This document shows, in pieces, positions 1-5,228 of a stretch of DNA of 9,191 nt (positions are counted from its first letter, which is position 1; each line of letters starts with the position of its first letter). Below the pieces are notes generated by a model. That model was not told where the DNA came from and did not search any database. It was given only the letters and a program-made list of their open reading frames with translations. The stretch comes from 2011-GWA2-47-8b sp964361325 (GTDB taxonomy: Bacteria > Patescibacteriota > Minisyncoccia > UBA6257 > WO2-44-18): positions 1-9,191 of the forward strand of contig CAYHZT010000017.1 in assembly GCA_964361325.1 (NCBI GenBank). Direction: 5' to 3'. The position numbers and the translations under genes are program-made.

Positions 1-164
1 TGGAAGATGCCAAAGCTCAAGGAGTGCCGCTGGATTACGCGACTGCTCTGAATGTTCTTCAGATTCAATTCGGCAAGGCCAGTAAGGACATAAAAGAAAT
101 TAAGTTAGAAGGCTCGGTCGCAGAATTTCTGGCCAAAGCCATCAACAATAAGCTTGCAAATTAA
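1..164 (+). CDS. C-terminal end of a protein, possibly SPFH/band-7 family (partial, 5' end off window)
   Basis: The frame beginning at base 3 is open for 53 codons and ends in TAA at 162-164; the start lies outside the window. The visible peptide is a soluble, helix-prone tail (EDAKAQGVPLDYATALNVLQ at its start) ending in NNKLAN. It lines up without gaps against the pre-linker C-terminus of the SPFH protein encoded at 1136-2299: the G-x-x-LD-x-x-x-A-x-N pattern and a following A-x-K-x-I recur, then an EG shared with a two-residue offset. From this I infer a paralogous SPFH-like protein, but 53 residues of weak similarity cannot prove it. Other helical C-termini would also fit. That it is coding is much surer than what it is. 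Confidence 0.5.
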   Translation, partial: EDAKAQGVPLDYATALNVLQIQFGKASKDIKEIKLEGSVAEFLAKAINNKLAN

Positions 165-185
165 CAACTCAAAAACGGGGATTAC

Positions 186-267
186 ATACCCCCGCAATCA
201 ATTGGATTAACTAGGTCTTAAATCGTTTCACGGTTTCTTAGTTGGTCCTCTTGCGTTGCGGGGGTAT
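186..267 (+). ncRNA. Long rod-like stem-loop (structured RNA or inverted-repeat element) in the intergenic region
   Basis: Three stacked helices can be drawn. The outer one is 12 perfect Watson-Crick pairs (186-197 with 256-267, arms ATACCCCCGCAA / TTGCGGGGGTAT). The middle one is 12 contiguous pairs (204-215 with 237-248) including three G-U wobbles. The inner one is 6 pairs with one G-U (220-225 with 231-236) closing a UUUCA loop. Between outer and middle helices is an internal loop of 6 and 7 nt; a 4-nt bulge (216-219) precedes the inner helix. The wobbles suggest RNA rather than DNA is the folded form. It starts 21 nt after the upstream stop and lacks a U-tract, so it is not an ordinary terminator. 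An alternative hairpin (176-180 with 190-194) would compete for the 5' arm. Possible roles are 3'-UTR stabiliser, small RNA or a REP-like element; the class is not recognised. Confidence 0.5.
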
Positions 268-295
268 TGACATTTTAAGGGGAATATATTATAGT
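267..295 (+). promoter_or_regulatory. Sigma70-type promoter for the 344-1033 gene
   Basis: A perfect -35 TTGACA (267-272) is followed, after exactly 17 nt, by TATAGT (290-295), five of six matches to TATAAT. The predicted transcription start is near 302. The first base of the -35 box is also the last base of the upstream stem-loop, so the two elements touch. Confidence 0.75.
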
Positions 296-329
296 TAAAG
301 CAGTTTTTTGGCAATTAAGGAATCCTTAG

Positions 330-336
330 AAGGGAG
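330..336 (+). promoter_or_regulatory. Shine-Dalgarno AAGGGAG that favours the GTG start at 344
   Basis: AAGGGAG ends 7 nt before GTG (344-346). The longer reading frame could begin at TTG 308, but that codon lies only about 6 nt after the predicted transcript start and has no ribosome binding site. Confidence 0.6.
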
Positions 337-343
337 ATCTGCA

Positions 344-1033
344 GTGGACGTAACGACGCGTCTCAAGCTCAAGTATCACAAAGAAGAAATCTTAAAAGCT
401 ATAAGGGGAGCAGGAATCACTAATATTTGCATTGATAATCCCGTTGATGCGATTACCGCGATCAATGCTTTGTTGCGAGATCTTAATCGTTTTGATTCAT
501 CGCGCTTTCGTCTTGATTTAACGGAAGTTTTCCTTGAAGACGACCAATTTATAATTATTTTGTATGCTAACGAGGCTTATGGAAATAATTTTTCCGACTC
601 GATAAGAAATCTTCAGTATTTCATTAACGAAGCAAGTCAACCAAGACCTGGATTCAAAATTAATCCGGAGACGGGCTGGGCGGAGACCAATGTTTCTCGG
701 AGAACGAAGTTTATAGAACTCGTTCACAAGTACGGGGCAGGCGTCATAGTTGAAACGGAAAATTATCGAGAGACTCCCGTTCGTGACATAGGATCCTTGC
801 GGTTCTTTTACAAGCGTGGCTTTCTTTACAAGAGAGCTCTTGTCTTCGCTGTCAATGGCATTTATTACATTGACCATCGCAATCGTTCATTGCCGTGGCT
901 AAAACTTGATGATGATTGGGTAGATATTGATATTCGCGTTCATCAGCCGAACTTTTTGGAGGCAGCAAAGACAATAGCCGAAACATATACAATAATGACC
1001 TCCAAGAAAGCAATAGTGTTTAAAGAGTTCTAG
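344..1033 (+). CDS. Hypothetical protein, 229 aa, family not recognised
   Basis: Start GTG 344 is chosen because of the AAGGGAG site upstream; an in-frame TTG at 308 would add 12 residues. I do not recognise the protein. It has no signal peptide or membrane segment and reads as a mixed alpha/beta cytosolic protein: a charged helical N-terminus (HKEEILKAIRGAG), an acidic strand-rich middle (RLDLTEVFLEDDQFIIILYA), a segment around residue 110 with PRPGFKINPETGWAE, and a C-terminal part with alternating Tyr/Phe/Arg (LRFFYKRGFLYKR) and a WLKLDDDWVDIDI stretch. No nucleotide-binding loop, metal-binding cluster or helix-turn-helix is evident. It is monocistronic, with its own strong promoter, and its stop codon sits inside its terminator. 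It lies between a possible and a clear SPFH protein gene, so a membrane-domain-related role is conceivable but unproven. Confidence 0.75.
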   Translation: MDVTTRLKLKYHKEEILKAIRGAGITNICIDNPVDAITAINALLRDLNRFDSSRFRLDLTEVFLEDDQFIIILYANEAYGNNFSDSIRNLQYFINEASQPRPGFKINPETGWAETNVSRRTKFIELVHKYGAGVIVETENYRETPVRDIGSLRFFYKRGFLYKRALVFAVNGIYYIDHRNRSLPWLKLDDDWVDIDIRVHQPNFLEAAKTIAETYTIMTSKKAIVFKEF

Positions 1034-1054
1034 TCCCTAATAGGGGACTTTTTT
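1032..1054 (+). terminator. Rho-independent terminator overlapping the stop codon
   Basis: AGTCCC (1032-1037) pairs with GGGACT (1044-1049) across a 6-nt loop, followed by a run of T (1049-1054). The TAG stop at 1031-1033 contributes its last two bases to the stem, so the gene ends within its own terminator. Confidence 0.75.
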
Positions 1055-1061
1055 ATTTCAC

Positions 1062-1090
1062 TTGACATATTAACTATAATATGCTAAAAT
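1062..1090 (+). promoter_or_regulatory. Sigma70-type promoter with extended -10 for the SPFH gene pair
   Basis: A perfect TTGACA (1062-1067) is followed by a 17-nt spacer and TAAAAT (1085-1090), preceded by TGC (1082-1084), an extended -10. A perfect TATAAT at 1075-1080 is only 7 nt from the -35 and is probably not used with it. The predicted start is near 1097, giving a leader of about 40 nt. Confidence 0.75.
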
Positions 1091-1125
1091 TTCAACAGTG
1101 TTTGGACATTGAAAATAACAAAAAT

Positions 1126-1133
1126 AGGAGGAG
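1126..1133 (+). promoter_or_regulatory. Strong Shine-Dalgarno AGGAGGAG fixing the start at ATG 1136
   Basis: AGGAGGAG ends 2 nt before ATG 1136 (AGGAGG itself ends 4 nt before). It excludes the in-frame TTG at 1109, which lies upstream of the site. Confidence 0.7.
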
Positions 1134-1135
1134 TT

Positions 1136-2299
1136 ATGCTGTGTATTTGGATCGGATTGGCTGTTTTGGTTGTGATTTTAGCGATTCGTGCAACTGTCAT
1201 CGTTCCCACGGTTCATTACGCCCTAGTTCTTCGCTTCCAGCGGCGGATTGGGCGGGTATTGAACGAGGGAGTGCATTTCGTTTTGCCTTTCATTGATACG
1301 GCTAAGTTGTTCCGCTACGAAATCGAGACCACGCCTGTCGCCGAATCTTTTTTCAGCGAGGACAATCTCGAGATCATCATCAGCGGGGCGGTGCAGTGGA
1401 AGCCGGACAGGGCGTTGCTTTGCGGTACGTTTGTAGAGATGGGAGAAAAAACCATCACTGAAGGCTTAGTTGCAACTATCAAGTCTGAGCTTGGCGTTAT
1501 TGCCGGCACCAAACCGGGCGATGCGTTTATTAAATCCCGCGAAGCGATTCAGATCTTGATCAATTGCACGCTTCGTATGCAGGAGCCATTCCATTTCACG
1601 CATAGGCTTCCGCCGTCGGAAAGGGTCAAGTTCTATGAAGACGTCGAAAATGGCAACGATGCCCGTGATCATCTTCGGAAAGAGCAATACATGAGAGAAA
1701 ACACGTCAGATGTTGAGAGGAAGTATGGAATTGACATCCTCAGTTTTGAACTTTCTGATGTCGATTTCAGTCCGGCGACCAAGAAGTCGTTGGAGCTCAA
1801 GAAGCAGACTGCGGAGAAGCTCAAAGCGGACGAGTTGGAAGTGGAAAAGATCGAGGACGTGGCCAAGCGTTTCAAGGCACTAGGTCTTGATTCTCAAGCG
1901 GCAATCAATGCTGCTGAGGTGGTCTTAGACCAGGCGGAAAAGAAGATCTTTTCCGTCGAGGGAATAAATCTCGACAAGCTCATTGGGCTTTTCAGGCCTA
2001 ACCCGCCTCAGGCATCTCCGGTTCCGCCCGCCGCAACGGCGGCCGTTGTTGTGGCTCCGTCGCCACTGACTCCCATCGCGCCAGCGCCATCGTTGCCGGC
2101 AGTTCCGGTTCCCGTTTCTGCGGCGAAGCATTGTTTTCGCAAGCGCAAAGTTTGCAAGACATCGCAAAAGCAGAAAGCGAAGAAGAGGGCGAATAAGCGC
2201 AGGCCGAGAAAGAGTCCCAAGAAGGCGTCACCTCGTAAGCCCCAAAAGGCGAAGAGGATTTCCAAGCGTTTCTGCAAAACCTGCAAGAGGAGGATTTAA
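1136..2299 (+). CDS. Membrane-anchored SPFH/band-7 domain protein with Pro/Ala linker and basic tail
   Basis: The 387-residue protein starts at ATG 1136 behind a strong AGGAGGAG site. Residues 3-23 form one hydrophobic membrane anchor. Residues about 25-215 resemble an SPFH/band-7 domain: LNEGVHFVLPFID (42-54) matches the family's GxHFxxPFxD signature, followed by the paired strands YEIETTPV and a DNLEIIISGAVQWKPD segment. A charged helix with Lys/Glu repeats (217-245) follows, as in the flotillin/stomatin coiled coil. Residues 287-330 are a Pro/Ala/Val linker. The last 57 residues are extremely Lys/Arg-rich, with four Cys including a final FCKTC. SPFH proteins oligomerise at membranes and organise microdomains or proteases. 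The start of the basic tail may mark a frameshift: another frame from 2125 reads as an acidic, Gln-rich tail. The stop overlaps the next gene's ATG, so the two are likely translated together. The SPFH call is good; the C-terminus is uncertain. Confidence 0.75.
   Translation: MLCIWIGLAVLVVILAIRATVIVPTVHYALVLRFQRRIGRVLNEGVHFVLPFIDTAKLFRYEIETTPVAESFFSEDNLEIIISGAVQWKPDRALLCGTFVEMGEKTITEGLVATIKSELGVIAGTKPGDAFIKSREAIQILINCTLRMQEPFHFTHRLPPSERVKFYEDVENGNDARDHLRKEQYMRENTSDVERKYGIDILSFELSDVDFSPATKKSLELKKQTAEKLKADELEVEKIEDVAKRFKALGLDSQAAINAAEVVLDQAEKKIFSVEGINLDKLIGLFRPNPPQASPVPPAATAAVVVAPSPLTPIAPAPSLPAVPVPVSAAKHCFRKRKVCKTSQKQKAKKRANKRRPRKSPKKASPRKPQKAKRISKRFCKTCKRRI
2288..2293 (+). promoter_or_regulatory. 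Shine-Dalgarno AGGAGG for the coupled downstream gene
   Basis: AGGAGG lies inside the 3' end of the SPFH frame, 5 nt before ATG 2299 and 8 nt before a second in-frame ATG at 2302; either could initiate. The TAATG stop/start overlap suggests translational coupling. Confidence 0.6.
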
Positions 2300-2727
2300 T
2301 GATGTTTCATGAAGCCGGCGATGCACCGTTTGGTATCTCTAATAAGAGAGCCATACTTGGGATCATCCTGGCCTTGCTTTTAATTGCGATAGGCATTTTC
2401 TGGCCCTTCTCTTTCTTTAGTGGCAATAGCACTGTTGCCACCACCTCCGCCGCGCCGAGCAATTCGGCGCCAGCCACCACGACCAGCGGCAACGAGCAGA
2501 CCATCGTGGTAAAGCTTGACTGCAAAAAGTGGTCGGATTGGATCAAGCTTCCGCCGAACGTCAGATTTCAAGTGGACGCTCCCGGTTGGCTAGAGTACTG
2601 TTTCTGGGATGGTCGTCAGGTCAAGGTTTCCGACAAGGAAACCAAATGGCTCGGCTCCATTCCGAACAACACCTTCCGCATCCGTGGCGCTCCGGGTGAA
2701 GCAAAAATCACCTACGAGTTAAAGTAG
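2299..2727 (+). CDS. Single-pass membrane protein with small exported domain, 142 aa, unknown family
   Basis: The start ATG shares its A with the stop of the SPFH gene. Residues about 18-40 are one strongly hydrophobic segment following a basic SNKR, so the N-terminus is probably cytoplasmic and the rest outside. Residues 42-65 are a low-complexity Ser/Thr/Ala/Asn linker. Residues 68-142 look like a small beta-rich domain (TIVVKLDCKKWSDWIKLP, then VRFQVDAPGWLEYCFWDG) with two Cys (75 and 101) that could form a disulphide. Coupling to an SPFH gene recalls stomatin-partner operons, but this protein lacks the several membrane spans and OB-fold layout of NfeD, so I do not name it. It ends at a strong terminator, closing a two-gene transcription unit. 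It could be an extracytoplasmic sensor or scaffold partner of the SPFH oligomer; this is inference. Confidence 0.75.
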   Translation: MMFHEAGDAPFGISNKRAILGIILALLLIAIGIFWPFSFFSGNSTVATTSAAPSNSAPATTTSGNEQTIVVKLDCKKWSDWIKLPPNVRFQVDAPGWLEYCFWDGRQVKVSDKETKWLGSIPNNTFRIRGAPGEAKITYELK

Positions 2728-2743
2728 AAAACTACTAAAACTC

Positions 2744-2777
2744 AAAACCCCATGAGGCAATCTCATGGGGTTTTTTT
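2744..2777 (+). terminator. Strong intrinsic terminator between convergent operons
   Basis: AACCCCATGAG (2746-2756) pairs perfectly with CTCATGGGGTT (2762-2772) around loop GCAAT, followed by seven T (2771-2777). On the minus strand the same hairpin is followed by TTTT, so it may also stop the operon that ends at 2812. Confidence 0.9.
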
Positions 2778-2811
2778 ATTTTCCTCGTTGAAGAAGAAAA
2801 ACAGCTAATGG

Positions 2812-3144
2812 CTATCCGGTAATTAAAGACCTCGCTAAAGCTACTATTACCTTGGCCAATAATCCAATGCCAATGGCAACGACGGCATAAATAATGATAT
2901 TTTTTGCCGATTTAACTTTTTCTTCGTTTCCGGCGGCAGTCAAATATTCGTAAGCGGCAAAGACGATAAAAAGACCGGCTAAGACCAAAAGCGCTGTTAA
3001 AAGCCAGTTGGTCAGGCGATCCAGAATACCGAAGATCTGCTGAAGCGGATTTGTGCTTGCTGGAATTGGCTGTACTTCTTGCGCTCCGGCCATAAACGGC
3101 AAAGCCGTCAATCCGATAATCGCAATTTGTTTTAAAATATTCAT
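2812..3144 (-). CDS. VirB2/TrbC-like type IV secretion pilin, third of three
   Basis: From ATG 3144 the product is 110 residues; an in-frame TTG at 3156, with AAAAGG about 9 nt upstream, would add four residues (MIYK) and cannot be excluded because the ATG has no ribosome site. A signal peptide (MNILKQIAIIG... to AGA) should be cleaved before Gln. The mature protein has two hydrophobic helices (about NWLLTALLVLAGLFIVFAAYEYL and NIIIYAVVAIGIGLLAKVIVALA) separated by a polar turn, AAGNEEKVKSAK, with Gly-Asn and charged residues, the usual VirB2/TrbC fold. Unlike its two neighbours, its short exported N-terminus has no Cys. It is the last gene of the operon, just before a shared terminator. Pilins of this type may build surface or uptake filaments in CPR cells. 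Family call is firm; filament formation is inferred. Confidence 0.8.
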   Translation of the reverse strand: MNILKQIAIIGLTALPFMAGAQEVQPIPASTNPLQQIFGILDRLTNWLLTALLVLAGLFIVFAAYEYLTAAGNEEKVKSAKNIIIYAVVAIGIGLLAKVIVALARSLITG

Positions 3145-3189
3145 TTTATAAATCAATACAAACGACCTTTTAATTACTTATTTAATATA

Positions 3190-3570
3190 TCAAACTTTCA
3201 CGTTAGCGCCAAGAAGACTGGCAATTAACGCCATAATAACCCGGAACAAAAGCATAATACCCAAGCCGATGGCCGCGTATAAAATCGCTTTTTTGCCCTG
3301 CTCAACCTTATCCGCGCTTCCGGCGGAAGTTAGTATTAAAAACGCGCCATAAATAATAATAATGGTCGCTACCGGCACCGCGAGTAAAAGCAAAAATTTC
3401 GCTATGCCGTCCAACAGGTCGGTAAAGCTTGTGTATGTCAGGGGATTAGGCAGACAATTGGGATCGTTTGGGTTTGTGCAATTGCCGGTTTCGCCGCCGC
3501 TTCTTGATTGCCCAAAAGCCAAAGCAGTACTTGCTAAAAACCCATACACGATTAAAAGTATTTTTTTCAT
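3190..3570 (-). CDS. VirB2/TrbC-like type IV secretion pilin, second of three
   Basis: The 126-residue product starts at ATG 3570, preceded by GGAG at 6-nt spacing inside the end of the previous gene, one nt after that gene's TAA. MKKILLIVYGFLASTALAFG is a signal peptide with probable cleavage before Gln21. Residues 21-48 are an exported polar loop with two Cys (NCTNPNDPNC). Two hydrophobic helices (about 53-83 and 95-119) surround a TSAGSADKVEQGKKAI turn that matches the equivalent turn in both neighbours. It ends with TGA, evidence that UGA is a stop in this organism. The three pilins are clearly paralogous but diverged, so they probably have different positions in a filament or are assembled as alternative subunits, rather than being recent duplications. 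Confidence 0.82.
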   Translation of the reverse strand: MKKILLIVYGFLASTALAFGQSRSGGETGNCTNPNDPNCLPNPLTYTSFTDLLDGIAKFLLLLAVPVATIIIIYGAFLILTSAGSADKVEQGKKAILYAAIGLGIMLLFRVIMALIASLLGANVKV

Positions 3571-3571
3571 T

Positions 3572-3931
3572 TTATACTCCAGTTTTTAGGAATGTCGTGA
3601 TGACGGTTACTATCAGCCAAGAGCCGAACAAAATAGCCAGACCGATTACGGAAGCGGTGATAACGCCTTTGCCTTTCTTCACCTTTTCTTCCGAACCGCC
3701 TGCCGTCATTATAACAAATCCACCCCAAACTATAAATATTACCGCCAAAGGAATGGCTATGACAAACAGGTAATTGATTATGTTTTTAACGAACGCGACG
3801 AATTCGGGAATGCCGCAACCGCCCGCTCCCGGCGGTTTGGACGCGTCGCAGTTGATAAACGGACCGCCTTGGGCAAGCGCCGAGTTGGCAGAAAATAGGA
3901 AGTAAAATGTGGCTAGTAAAATTTTCTTCAT
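3572..3931 (-). CDS. VirB2/TrbC-like type IV secretion pilin, first of three
   Basis: The 119-residue product starts at ATG 3931, one nt after the TAA of the solute-binding protein gene; no clear ribosome site is present, so translation probably relies on coupling. MKKILLATFYFLFSANSALA is a classical signal peptide with an ALA|Q cleavage site. The exported loop (21-45) contains two Cys (NCDASKPPGAGGC). Helices at about 50-77 and 89-114 are joined by TAGGSEEKVKKGKG, the shared family turn. No VirB4, VirB6 or coupling ATPase is present in the window, so the secretion or pilus machinery these subunits serve must be encoded elsewhere. Family assignment rests on the signal peptide, size, two-helix layout and conserved turn. 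Confidence 0.82.
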   Translation of the reverse strand: MKKILLATFYFLFSANSALAQGGPFINCDASKPPGAGGCGIPEFVAFVKNIINYLFVIAIPLAVIFIVWGGFVIMTAGGSEEKVKKGKGVITASVIGLAILFGSWLIVTVITTFLKTGV

Positions 3932-3932
3932 A

Positions 3933-5222
3933 TTAACGTATTCTACTTTTCATAATCTGGGTGACTTTATCTTCGGCCTCGCCCAGCGCGTTGGTCGTGG
4001 ATAATTTGCCCGTTATAATTGATTCTATCATTTGCGAGAAAATTGTTTCTATCATGGCGCTATCGGCTTGAGGCCACGAACGGGCAGTGAGCGCCTGGCG
4101 GGCGAATACTCCCAATTCGGGATCGGTCAGATATCCGTTGATCAAACTTCTTAGCGCCGGCGGTTTGCCGGTGAGTTTAAGATATTTTTGCGAAATTGAA
4201 GGATTGGTAGTCATAAACAAAATAAAATCTTGAGCGGCCTCTTTATTGAGACTCTTGGCGGACGCCGCCAAGCCCCAATAGTTGGCGTAATTAACTGTTT
4301 GGCCGGCATTTTCCGGCTGGAGCATCGGCGCCACGCCGAATTTCAAAAAAGGATTTTTTTCTTTTAGGAAACCAAGCTGGTAAGAATAATTAAACATCAT
4401 TGCCGTTTCGCCGGAGGCAAAGCTGTCCAGCGAATACGGCAGAGAATCGTTCCAGGTGTAGAGCGGGCTGGCGGCGTTGGCAAACTTGGTGTAAAAAAGC
4501 GTCGCGTTGAGACCCTCGTCGGAATTAAAAGATGCCGCGGAGAAATCATCGCGCGTCATTTTGGCGCCGGTTTGGAGCATTAACAGATTCAGTAAATCGG
4601 TGCCGCGGTTGACGCTTTTATCGGAGCCGCCGATGGCCGCCGCCGCTTTTGTAATGCGGCCGGTTTTATCCAGTTCGCGCAGTTTCGGCACTAAATTTTC
4701 AAACTCGGTCCAATTTTTTGGCGGAAGCGCGATGCCTTTATTGTCAAAAACATCCTGATTATAAAAGAAAGCGAGCGTGTCTATATATAGAGGCAGGGCG
4801 TAGATTGTTCCATCGGGGGCGAAATCCTGCTCGACAACGGTCGGAAACATGAGTTTAAAATCCTTAAGCGCGAGCTGATTTTCGGAAAACGGAGCCACTT
4901 TGTTGAAGTGCTTGGGCAGCCAGGTATTATGAAACATCAAAACATCGGGCGGGTTTTCGCCGGCCAGGGCATTGATTAAATCATTTTCGTAATTGTCGGC
5001 GTTAATTTGGCGATAAGTTACCGTAACTTTTGGCCGTATTTTTTTGTAGCTTTGTATGGCGTTATCAATAACACTGGGGTTGTCAAAAACTCCCCAAAAA
5101 ACTAAATTTCCGGAAAGTTCGGATTGCGGCCGTTGAAGTCCGAAGACAATCAAAAGCGCCAGTCCGATTGTAACTAAAACGCCAAGACTAATGAGAATAA
5201 TTTGGTTACGGGCCAAGGCCAT
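3933..5222 (-). CDS. Family 1 extracellular solute-binding protein (ABC-type sugar binding), membrane-anchored
   Basis: The protein is 429 residues from ATG 5222. Residues 7-28 are one hydrophobic anchor with no lipobox Cys, so it is probably tethered by a transmembrane helix instead of a lipid. The mature part is typical of the family 1 binding fold: NLVFWGVFDNPSV (39-51), an NPPDVLMFHNTW block, the hinge region with TIYALPLYIDTLAFFYNQDVF, a GETAMMFNYSY segment, NYANYWGLAASAKS, and a C-terminal FILFMTTNPSISQKYLKLTGKPPALRS. The ligand would be a sugar or other small solute, unknown here. No ABC permease or ATPase is adjacent; the gene sits 4 nt after gyrA and 1 nt before the pilins. The start is arguable: the AGGAG at 5228-5224 is only 1 nt from this ATG but 7 nt from an in-frame TTG at 5216, which would drop two residues. 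Confidence 0.85.
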   Translation of the reverse strand: MALARNQIILISLGVLVTIGLALLIVFGLQRPQSELSGNLVFWGVFDNPSVIDNAIQSYKKIRPKVTVTYRQINADNYENDLINALAGENPPDVLMFHNTWLPKHFNKVAPFSENQLALKDFKLMFPTVVEQDFAPDGTIYALPLYIDTLAFFYNQDVFDNKGIALPPKNWTEFENLVPKLRELDKTGRITKAAAAIGGSDKSVNRGTDLLNLLMLQTGAKMTRDDFSAASFNSDEGLNATLFYTKFANAASPLYTWNDSLPYSLDSFASGETAMMFNYSYQLGFLKEKNPFLKFGVAPMLQPENAGQTVNYANYWGLAASAKSLNKEAAQDFILFMTTNPSISQKYLKLTGKPPALRSLINGYLTDPELGVFARQALTARSWPQADSAMIETIFSQMIESIITGKLSTTNALGEAEDKVTQIMKSRIR

Positions 5223-5223
5223 A

Positions 5224-5228
5224 CTCCT
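5224..5228 (-). promoter_or_regulatory. Shine-Dalgarno AGGAG overlapping the gyrA stop codon
   Basis: AGGAG includes the last two bases of the gyrA TAG stop. It is 1 nt from ATG 5222, too close for usual pairing, but 7 nt from TTG 5216 in the same frame. Confidence 0.45.

Noticed and set aside
186..267. tRNA, attC or CRISPR-like interpretation of the stem-loop
   Set aside because: No tRNA arms or T-loop consensus are present; the integron R' and R'' boxes do not match; there are no repeated units with spacers.
186..280. Intrinsic terminator for the upstream partial gene
   Set aside because: The strong hairpin is followed by TGACATTTT, not a proper T-run directly after the stem, so ordinary rho-independent termination is unlikely.
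308..343. TTG 308 as start of the 229-aa gene
   Set aside because: No ribosome site and only about 6 nt from the predicted transcript start; GTG 344 has AAGGGAG at good spacing.
1075..1080. Perfect TATAAT as -10 box paired with TTGACA at 1062
   Set aside because: The spacer would be 7 nt; TAAAAT at 1085-1090 has the proper 17 nt and a TGC extension.
2117..2130. Programmed -1 ribosomal frameshift to join the SPFH tail with the next frame
   Set aside because: No X-XXY-YYZ slippery heptamer is seen at the frame transition (GCGGCGAAGC); an indel or chance is simpler.
1925..2286. Several open frames on the minus strand opposite the SPFH linker and tail
   Set aside because: They are opposite a Pro/Ala and Lys/Arg-rich stretch, have low-complexity composition, and lack ribosome sites.
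2299..2727. NfeD-like stomatin partner
   Set aside because: Only one membrane segment and no recognisable NfeD OB-fold pattern.
3190..3192. UGA recoded as glycine (SR1/Gracilibacteria code)
   Set aside because: UGA terminates this pilin at the expected family length and no in-frame UGA occurs in 823 codons of gyrA.
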